The position numbers and the translations under genes were made by a program. A DNA stretch of 64,000 nt from Schistocephalus solidus (taxonomy: Eukaryota > Platyhelminthes > Cestoda > Diphyllobothriidea > Diphyllobothriidae), in the NCBI GenBank assembly GCA_017591395.1, contig WEDG01003358.1, forward strand, positions 1 through 64,000, read 5' to 3'. Below are positions 56,722-64,000 of the stretch, piece by piece (position 1 is the stretch's first letter; each line of letters begins with the position of its first letter). A model generated the notes under the pieces. It ran no database searches. It was given only the letters and a program-made list of their open reading frames with translations, and had not been told where the DNA came from.

Positions 56722-58965
56722 TTAGGAGGCTACCGGCGAGTCCTCTGGCCTCTGATTGGCAATACTCGTCAGGATGCGAGTACTCTTCACCGAAGACGAG
56801 AAGAGATCTGAATTGCAAACTGGGCAGAAGGACTGCCGGCGCATCCACTGAGAGAGACAGTCAGTGTGGTAAATATGGCCACAGCGCGTCAGTTTTGCAT
56901 CAGTGGCGCTCATGGCGGAAAAGCAGATGGGGCAGTCATCTGCGTTGATCTCCAGCTCTTCCTCAGTGGGGGAAGGGATTTGTGAGAGACTGCGCGAGAA
57001 GAGAAAACGCCAGCGCAACCAGGAGAGACCACGGTAGGTGGCGGGATAAAGCACACAAGAGACGTGAACCACTAGGATGAAGACACGACATACTCCAAAG
57101 GACTCGTAAAAGATCAGCCAGAGAATGATGAGTACTGAAAGAAGGGAGATTAGGTAGTTGATAAAGATATTCGTGAGGCGAGTGGCAGCCAATAAGGTTC
57201 CAAAGCCCGTCCAGTTGGGCTTTCGTTTGTGTACTTGATGTAACAGATATTCAATCAGAGTACATGTGACATCAAGTAAGAGCTGGCCGCCGCAAAGGTA
57301 GGTTCGTAACCGTTGTGCATAGCTCGAATAGGCAGAAAATACGGCTGGCGGCTTGAGAGTACCCTCTGACGTAGCCCCACTGATCTCAGCCAAGAACTGA
57401 TAGCCACGTCCAGTGTGTGGAAGATACGAGAGCCACGTAGGAAAGTATACAAACACACAACCGGACACAGCAAACATAAGACCACAAAAGGTGAGCGGAA
57501 TGAGGTGGTCGAGCCAAGCTGACTCCTGTCCAGGGATGCCTAACCGCAGGAGGATCGCCTTAACTAGCGACTCCACGGGGTAGATGCAAGTGAAGCCCAT
57601 GACAATGAAGAGGTGCATAAAGCAGAAAACCCGCTGATGAATGCTTAGATTCGGCAGGTCATATTGGATTGCTAAGAAGGCGAATAATACAACACAGCTC
57701 CACCCGGTATTGTTGAGAAGTTCGATGGCAGTGACCTCAATATGATTGTTGTTTTGCAGCTGATCCTCAATGGGAGCCCAGGGATTAGCGGCAACCGGAT
57801 CAGCCTCAGCAGTCTCGGCGAGTTGAGCTGTTGTCTCACCGAGTGGATCGACAAAGAAGGCCAATACTTTGACGAGAAAAGCCGACAGAAGACCAAGAAA
57901 GACGGCTGCACCGTAGACCGAGGTCCAGGTCTCGGAGCCCAGGGCAAGAACTCCGGTTAGCAGGCGTGATTGGAAACGCGACCAGGCCGAAAGTGTCAGA
58001 CTGTTTTCGTTAGCGTACATTCCGAGGAAAGTAAAATTTAGGGAATAGCGTATTGGTGCATCCTGGCCCTCAATAGGCCGAGAAACAAGCTCCACAACGG
58101 TCGCGTCAATAGGCCAGAAATTCTCTCCCAAGACAAGCACCAGTACCAGTTTGATTATCCAAAAGAGAAGGAAAACTTTCGGAACTTCCAGTCGCACCCA
58201 GTGCATGTGGAGGTATTCAAAGGGATCCGTTGACAAGTAACGCCACTGTTCATCAACGCGGCGAAGTAAATGAGACCACAGACCGCTCATAAGCAAGGCG
58301 AGAATAATTAGGGAGATGAAGACTGACAAGAAGATTTGTGGAAAGGTGAAAAGTTCCTGATAGATTATCTTAGATGCAGAATGGAATAGCATACAGGGTG
58401 CGTAATGACGCCACACACGTTCATCAACTGCTGCTGATAATGGGGACTCTACCAAGAGGTTGAAGTATGCACACACAGCGTCGCAGGTGCGAGAGTAGTT
58501 GGCCCGAGGAACACAGGAGCCTAGAGGTGAATGTATCAGTAAATCCACCGTATCGGAAAGTTTGTGTGCCGAGAGAAAGAGAAAGGCGGGGAGAAAAATC
58601 ATGCAGAGGGTGATGGCTGTCCTTAAGGCATTCCTCAAGGCGATAGTGGAGGCCATGTTGGAACGAGGCATGGGGTCCTTGTAGGATAGCAAACGAAAGC
58701 ATGTGAAAGACGTCAGATAACCCAGAAAAGGAAGAGGGGAGAGGGAGGCAAGGATAGTCGGAGTATGCCAGGCAGTCGGTTTTGCAATAATAGCGTTCAG
58801 GCGACGCACGAAGATTATGTAGGCGACGAAGGTGAGCAGGAAGGGGCAACACACGAGTGCCAGAGTAACATTGCTCCGTCGGTCCAGCACACAGGCAATC
58901 ACAAACAGTGTGAAAACTAAAAAAATAAACAAAGATAACAAGTAAGCGAAATAAAGAAAGTTCAA
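56722..58965 (-). CDS. Multispanning RING-H2 E3 ubiquitin ligase, TRC8/RNF139/RNF145-like
   Basis: A 747-codon uninterrupted frame. A long N-terminal region has many hydrophobic segments (for example around residues 8-26, 34-53, 120-135, 210-230, 262-280, 335-365, 430-455, 495-515 and 605-635), as expected for an ER membrane protein. A C-terminal RING-H2 finger at 678-717 has Cys678, Cys681, Cys695, His697, His700, Cys703, Cys714 and Cys717 (C-x2-C-x13-C-x-H-x2-H-x2-C-x10-C-x2-C). The family transfers ubiquitin to ER substrates, including sterol-pathway enzymes. The start is uncertain: 58965 is TTG, and the first in-frame ATG is at 58671 (residue 99). A TTTTTTTAG acceptor-like site at about 58917 suggests an upstream exon. 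The rest is one exon. Confidence 0.85.
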   Translation of the reverse strand: MNFLYFAYLLSLFIFLVFTLFVIACVLDRRSNVTLALVCCPFLLTFVAYIIFVRRLNAIIAKPTAWHTPTILASLSPLPFLGYLTSFTCFRLLSYKDPMPRSNMASTIALRNALRTAITLCMIFLPAFLFLSAHKLSDTVDLLIHSPLGSCVPRANYSRTCDAVCAYFNLLVESPLSAAVDERVWRHYAPCMLFHSASKIIYQELFTFPQIFLSVFISLIILALLMSGLWSHLLRRVDEQWRYLSTDPFEYLHMHWVRLEVPKVFLLFWIIKLVLVLVLGENFWPIDATVVELVSRPIEGQDAPIRYSLNFTFLGMYANENSLTLSAWSRFQSRLLTGVLALGSETWTSVYGAAVFLGLLSAFLVKVLAFFVDPLGETTAQLAETAEADPVAANPWAPIEDQLQNNNHIEVTAIELLNNTGWSCVVLFAFLAIQYDLPNLSIHQRVFCFMHLFIVMGFTCIYPVESLVKAILLRLGIPGQESAWLDHLIPLTFCGLMFAVSGCVFVYFPTWLSYLPHTGRGYQFLAEISGATSEGTLKPPAVFSAYSSYAQRLRTYLCGGQLLLDVTCTLIEYLLHQVHKRKPNWTGFGTLLAATRLTNIFINYLISLLSVLIILWLIFYESFGVCRVFILVVHVSCVLYPATYRGLSWLRWRFLFSRSLSQIPSPTEEELEINADDCPICFSAMSATDAKLTRCGHIYHTDCLSQWMRRQSFCPVCNSDLFSSSVKSTRILTSIANQRPEDSPVAS

Positions 58966-59739
58966 CCACCAGAGTAAACAGAACTAGCGACATAGCTGGG
59001 TTTGGAACCACTGAAGCGCTAAACTCCCGGCCTTTTGCTGAAAACGGCTGTAAATAGGTGTTAATAAAAGTGAAGCGCATGGTTCTCAGAGGACGCACAC
59101 GATCTCAACGGAGAAGCGCAGAAAAGCAAGCAGTCGGTCACATTTTCATGCTGTTTGGTGGCAATAAAGTAACCATGTATACCGACGTTAAAGCGCCGGC
59201 ATTTTCACCGTGAGATACGAATTTTCACGGATACTATAACTAAGTATTCAGGAAGTGAGATACGTCACAATATGCGCAAGGAAATAGAATCAGAATACGG
59301 GCAGAACACGGGTGAAACACGTCACCAAAGCAGCGATCAATTCGAATTGTGCGGAATCGAAAAAGCGCACGGTGGTTTCTAGACACTAGACCTCACCTTC
59401 AGAAAAAAATTTGCCTGCGCCACAACGCAAGGAATCAAAGCTTAGCGGTTCTTTAGATATGAAATAACGTAACATCCTGAAAACATGAGTAGGTTTTGTG
59501 TAGAACGAATAAACTATCTTCTCATTATCCATAGAACAATCCCTTTTTATTGCGAGGGAAAATCCCTACTTATCACGAAAAATAATATGAAAAATTGTAG
59601 AGGAACGGCTGATGCTCCTAAGGAATTTGCGTTGGTGTTAACGTGGGTTGTATATCGAAAAGGGGTCTAGGGCTGTCCAGATAAGAGGACTCAGCGTGCG
59701 GATAGCATTAGGTCGCAGGAATTGCTTTGTGCTGGTGGT
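58966..59739. other. 5' region of the RING gene
   Basis: It likely holds the promoter and first exon of the RING gene. A minus frame opening at 59098 (MRPLRTMRF, later MSLVLFTLVVEL) overlaps the gene's start in another frame and might supply the first exon, but no donor in the right phase was found. Confidence 0.35.
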
Positions 59740-60040
59740 GAGCGTTCCTGGCGGCCTTTAAGTTTCACCCAAATCTCACCTGCGGCTGCCGACGATAGGC
59801 TCTGCCTAATGGTCACACTCTGGTAACCGCCTCGACCAGCGGGTTAAACAAGGTGAGGGTATCCGGTGCTGTGTTCCCACACCCAGTAATGCAGCCCCGT
59901 TCCCATCCCCCTCCCTCCCTCCCCCAATTTCAAAGTCCTATGGAGAGGGCGACGTGCAATTCCGTAGGCAAATTAGGCTGCCTTCTCCTTGTGGCAGTGA
60001 AACTCAAGCAGCTCCTACAGGGAGTTCTAACACAGTACAC
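59740..60040 (+). repeat. Solitary leader fragment of the zinc-finger RTE
   Basis: On plus, the blocks ctcacctg, gcgggttaaacaaggtgaggg, ccggtg and agtcctatgg follow the same order as the reverse complement of 50572-50820 (ctcacctg, gcgggctaaaccaggtgaggg, ccggtg, agtcctacgg). No RT or endonuclease is attached. Confidence 0.7.
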
Positions 60041-60300
60041 ACTTTTTGCTTTAGCAACGACAGGGTGCACTGACAGACCTGAACCATCAGTGTTGCAAGT
60101 TGTTAATACACGAGATTTTATCAGTTAGAGCCGAGTTCGAAGCGTCTGTAACTGCCTGCACTCGTGGGGGCATTCAAATTGCGACCGAAAATGGTGGTGT
60201 TGAGTAAAGTTAACCGGGAGAAGGTATCGGCCAAATATGTCAACTCTGCACGGCAACCATTTTAATTCAGACGTTGATAAAACCGGTGCCTTTCGTGTGT
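60041..60300. other. Spacer
   Basis: No features were recognised. Confidence 0.3.
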
Positions 60301-60667
60301 GAAAATGGGGTAAGGTTGTCTTGTATGGCCGCCTAAACAGGACACTGGAACGGGACCCACCCCGCCCATTTAAAATAGATGGCCATGCGATAAATTTCAG
60401 GAATGGTACATATTCCCATGTCTTAACCGTAAAATAAAAATTTTCCTTTCCTAAACCTAAACCCTACAATTAACACGAAGCCAAACCTTAACCCTTAACA
60501 TACTTCTGACCCTAACCCCAACCTTAAACCTAATTTTAATCCCAGCACTCACCTAAATACTTAGCCTAACTTCTCAGGAATTTGGCGCAAAACCGCGGGG
60601 ACCGTGGGCGGTTCCCATTCCCGCATCCTGCTTAGGCGGTCATACAAAACAACCCTACCGAAAATGG
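60301..60667. mobile_element. MITE-like element with 8-bp target duplication
   Basis: The 351-bp element (60309-60659) is bounded by gaaaatgg at 60301-60308 and again at 60660-60667. Its ends are inverted repeats: ggtaaggttgtcttgtatgg on the left pairs with ccatacaaaacaaccctacc-type sequence on the right. The pairing extends over the first 34 bases with 4 mismatches, and more loosely to about 50. The interior has no open frame and carries telomere-like cctaaa/ccctaa stretches. An 8-bp duplication is usual for hAT-type DNA transposons, but the terminal sequence does not identify a family. Confidence 0.82.
60450..60570. repeat. Degenerate telomere-like repeat stretch inside the MITE
   Basis: It contains cctaaacctaaaccct, aaccttaaccctta, ccctaaccccaacctt and aaacctaat, irregular variants of the CCCTAA repeat. 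It lies wholly inside the TIR element. Confidence 0.7.
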
Positions 60668-60999
60668 TTTTCGACCCATTCTTCAGCTTCAACATCCAAT
60701 TTAAAACTCTTTTGGCCAAACTTCAGAGAGGCTTATTGCGCAGAATCAATGATCGTCGTTTTGGTTCCATGCCATTGTAGCGTTAGGCAAACAACCGCAT
60801 CTTTCAGCGTTCTGCCCTGAAGAAATTCGCATTGCGTACATTCTAATCTAGAAAAAAACGTAACACAAGCTACAGGGTTCTTACTGAGCAATGACTCGTG
60901 TAACAATAGTAAGCTGTTATCCCTTCTAAATTTGCCAGCTTCATTAGGACCTTGGGCAGCCTAAATGACCTATCATTAGTGAGACTATCCGTGTAAATT
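60668..60999. other. Spacer, possibly continuing a decayed RTE
   Basis: It lies downstream, on minus, of the RTE linker remnant at 61000-61227. No RT motif could be recognised. Confidence 0.25.
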
Positions 61000-61545
61000 T
61001 CAAAACCAAAAACCTGCATGGGTAATTTCTATCTCAGATGAGGAGGCCCATGACACTGCATAGACTGGAGCCAGATAAGACTCCGCTGCAGAGAGCGAGT
61101 GTACGACGGGGTGTCCATCGAAATTGAGAAGGTGCTCGGAGAACTCATGCCAGCGATCGATCTTGATCGGGTTTTTAGTAATAAAGCCGCCATTTATATA
61201 ACGAACGGCGGAGTCACTAAAAGTCAAGGAGAAGTTAGAAGTTATTGGAATAAAACAGTCAACTGACGCAGTGCTACGAGACGGCAGGTAATAAGCTTAG
61301 GGTGCCGGACCCAGTAAGGGGGAGACACTCGCTTTGCTGTGTCGCAGGTTGCACCCCCAGTAAAAGGCTTGGTACGTTCGATGAGCTCATCAAAATACCT
61401 ATCTTTTGATAGCAATTACCCAAATATAGTAAGGTATAGCGGACAGCGGCAGCTATATCCCTCTTTTGATGTCCGATTGGTTGATATGCATAATGCAGAT
61501 GCATCTTCGACAAAAACGTAGTCAATCACAGCATGTATAGCTCAG
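61000..61545 (-). pseudogene. Decayed RTE-like fragment, endonuclease end and RT linker
   Basis: On minus, about 61540-61525 reads IDYVFV, a typical endonuclease C-terminal motif. In 61000-61227 the frame has VRYINGGFITKN, IDRWHEFSEHLLNFDGHP and YAVSWASSSEIEI. The RW-x-E-x-LLN pattern is usual just before the RT of RTE-like LINEs. It is a different lineage from the zinc-finger RTE and has many stops. Confidence 0.55.
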
Positions 61546-63680
61546 GCCTAAAAGGACCCGAGTCGAAGTTCTACCGTTAAACCAAGGACCGTTTCCGACG
61601 GTCGGACAGATGGATTGACCATCTAGTTATGGAGTAGTTGTTGGTGAGCAATTTACACTTATCTGGGTTTCATGTAAATTCAGGGCTTATGTAGAACTAT
61701 CGGTATATTTATCAGAATGACAGGTTTGATGGTATTAATAGACGGCAGGAGCCGTAATCAGGAGTTTGCCAGCCGAGTATACAAACCTGTGAAGAGTAAT
61801 AATCGTGTGTTAACTTAGTGGAAGAAAATGACACACGAGCTAATTCTCTAGAATCGGTTTGAACTAGCGTACTTTGTTCGTTAAGATGAGCGCTTCACAC
61901 CGCAGATGACGACACGTGCACTGAATTCCTAACGGTAAACGGAATGTGCACGAAGGAACGACAGTGAATCTCTGACCCTCCTGGATTGACAGCAAAACTA
62001 GTTTAAGTTATTGAAGCTCATTTATAGAAAATACAGTAGGCATAGGTGCTGAGAAGACTTTCCGTCAGAAAAGGTTTGGGTTAAAATCAGGTGGCTACTC
62101 CCAAATTTGAGAATACAGAAGATGGGGGATAACTCCTAATCTAGGTGTGTTCTGAGCGCACATCAGTGAAAAGTGAAACAGTCCCCAGCGAAGCCATGCA
62201 TGCCCCTGAGTTTGGCGAGTAAGCCATTTTTGGCAACGTAGCGGCAATGCAGAGAGTTGTGGCGGATCACAAGACTGTCAAATCGGTGGCCTAAAGGTGG
62301 CACAAACCAAAGCGGTGTCACAACACGAGACCGATGGTCATCATCGAAGAAGGCTTCAACAATTAACTGTGCCTTGAATCTAGGCTACGTCCCGGTTTCA
62401 GCATTAAAAAACTACCTGTTAAATATAACACTGGAATGAACGCGGGCCCATCATACAGACTAACAGAATCCGCGTTCATAAACGCTCGGCCAGTGCAGTT
62501 CTCGCGCTAAATTCGAGAGGCGAAGACAGACAGCGAATAAACGTCAAGCCAAAGGCAGGCGCGTGAGCTACTGAACACGCGTATAAAGGGGCTGCTGGCT
62601 GGACATTAAGAATCGCCTTATAGTCCCTATGGAATTTTTATTTTCAGGATCCCTGTGTAAAGGGGGCAGAGGAGGGTAAATGGGCTGTAATTAAGAACAT
62701 GATTGCTCATGCAGCAGGGCCACAGAGCAAAGGACAAGTTTAGGTATGTAACAACCGAGATCTATGCAAAACAGTACAACGTGCGCTGAGGAACCACGCA
62801 CAGGAAGTGGGATTTCACAACCAGCCAGGAAGGGACATCTACAGCTAGCCATGAGCTAGACATCGCTGCCCAAAGTGGTTGGGTGGAAAGTATGCCCACT
62901 TTAGACAAGGAGATATTACACAGTGCACCGAAATTACCGTAACCACAACAACCCTTATAAGGTGATTTAAATAAATACCAATAGTGCTGACACGTAGTTG
63001 GGTGACCGAAAATGAAAAAATAATTTTTTGGGTCAAAAATCTGAATTATCTACGGAGACGTATCTCCTCAGCTAGTTGTCAGTTTGGAAAAGCCAGTAGA
63101 CAAACGTACAGACTGAGAACTGGCAGCCTATTGCTAAGAAGAAAGTTAACCAAATTTCCGTTACGGCATGCCCAACCGGCAGTAGTAAATAAGGCAACAT
63201 CTAATACTCGGTGAAGACAGAGCTTAAGTACCCAGCTTCTAACAAGATACCTCGCACACGTGCAAAGCATATTCGGAATTTGCATTACTGCTCTGAAACG
63301 CCCATAGAGTGATACACATGCTGGGGGCAATATCACTTCTTGAAGTTCATCTTTCTTGTCAGGTAAACACGGAGGCAGTTTTATCTCAACAATGCTGCTT
63401 ACATTGGGGTAATAATTGAAGAAAAAACACAAAGTAATCCAAAGAAGGTCCGTTTTCCTGCTTACAGTGGACTGGCTATTGCATGAAAGGTTAACAGAAA
63501 CTCTGAAATGTGTTTTCGTTTGAAAACGATTACTTAAGTAAGGTGGTCATATCTATTATCGTGCGGTATAATTTCACCATATTTCAGTCACGTCCTTCAG
63601 GCTACTCTATAGAAACTGATTATCTAAGTAAAATTTATTTCTTGCAATGGATTTAAAATGCTCTGATAAATTATAATATA
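61546..63680. other. Stretch without recognised genes
   Basis: Frames at 62257-62439 and 62984-63214 (plus) and 62845-63036 and 63079-63432 (minus) show no recognisable motif. No tRNA or tandem repeat was seen. Confidence 0.3.
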
Positions 63681-64000
63681 TTGTATAGAAATGGGCAAAA
63701 AAATCTTTTTTTTAATACTCCTTTGGAAGAAAATAGCGTCTTCTTCAAATTTTATGGAGAAGGTTATCTGTCAGTTGCACAGAAGTTTCTAACTATGAGA
63801 TTTTTTAAGATCGTGCAACGTGCATTCATAAAGCATCATATTTGCCCATTATATTAATGTTACTGATAAGGTATGCGCCGTGGTTCCACATCAATTGTAA
63901 CATTTTATGAGCAGTATCTGACACATTCCTCAGAGCGTACATAAATATTTGAATTTCCTGGGATGGCATGTATACAGCCCGGAGTTTGAAAACCGTGAAT
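63680..64000. repeat. Probable mosaic repeat shared with 40.17-40.55 kb
   Basis: 63690-63765, read on minus, resembles 40455-40540 (ccaaaggagta against tcaaaggagta, with similar flanks). 63800-63990, read on plus, resembles 40200-40390 (ttttatgagcagtat against ttgtatgagcagcat). Both are AT-rich, so the match is tentative. Confidence 0.35.

Noticed and set aside
58424..59098. 224-codon minus frame overlapping the RING gene
   Set aside because: It is an out-of-frame shadow over most of its length; only its first part might be an upstream exon.
1..64000. CRISPR arrays, bacterial operons, integrons, rRNA genes
   Set aside because: No regular spacer arrays, operon structure or rRNA sequence were seen; the window is eukaryotic.

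Overview
The window is eukaryotic, repeat-dense DNA that reads best as a flatworm genome, most likely a diphyllobothriidean-type tapeworm. This is inferred from three things: many CR1/Jockey-like non-LTR retrotransposons, an RTE-like retrotransposon whose reverse transcriptase (RT) protein ends in C2H2 zinc fingers, and host introns of only about 50 bp. The species cannot be fixed from sequence alone.

Layout. 1-3835 is a large diverged palindrome made of retrotransposon pieces; its left arm runs off the window. 3.0-7.7 kb holds minus-strand LINE pieces (LINE X and LINE D). 8.3-15.5 kb holds old fragments: an RTE piece, a plus-strand copy of LINE D, a plus-strand CR1-like copy with most of its RT deleted (LINE A) and an isolated endonuclease remnant. 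16.3-24.6 kb is a nested block on the minus strand: LINE E is interrupted by a near-identical relative (B2) of the almost full-length LINE B3 at 25.1-29.4 kb. LINE C follows at 29.7-34.0 kb. A worn zinc-finger RTE copy lies at 35.4-36.7 kb. 36.8-43.2 kb is mostly non-coding DNA with several unnamed dispersed repeats. A near-complete but mutated zinc-finger RTE lies at 43.4-47.3 kb on plus, and a second, internally deleted copy lies tail-to-tail at 48.2-50.8 kb on minus.

Host genes appear only in the last quarter. At 52.2-52.8 kb on minus is a three-exon gene that no single open frame shows: a DNL-type zinc-finger protein (DNLZ/HEP1/Zim17), the mitochondrial Hsp70 escort factor, with two introns of 53 and 51 bp. 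At 56.7-59.0 kb on minus is a 747-codon open frame for a multispanning RING-H2 E3 ubiquitin ligase of the TRC8/RNF139/RNF145 type; its first exon is unresolved. Downstream are a small TIR element with an 8-bp target duplication and telomere-like interior, an RTE leader fragment and a degraded RTE fragment.

Main themes. (1) In at least four CR1-like copies the nucleic-acid-binding ORF1 domain runs directly into the endonuclease, mostly in the same frame, suggesting one polyprotein instead of two ORFs. (2) Most frameshifts separating B2 from B3 are single extra bases in homopolymers, so the apparent decay may partly be sequencing error. (3) A dispersed repeat of about 360-425 bp accompanies the zinc-finger RTE and flanks one copy as roughly 790-bp inverted repeats.
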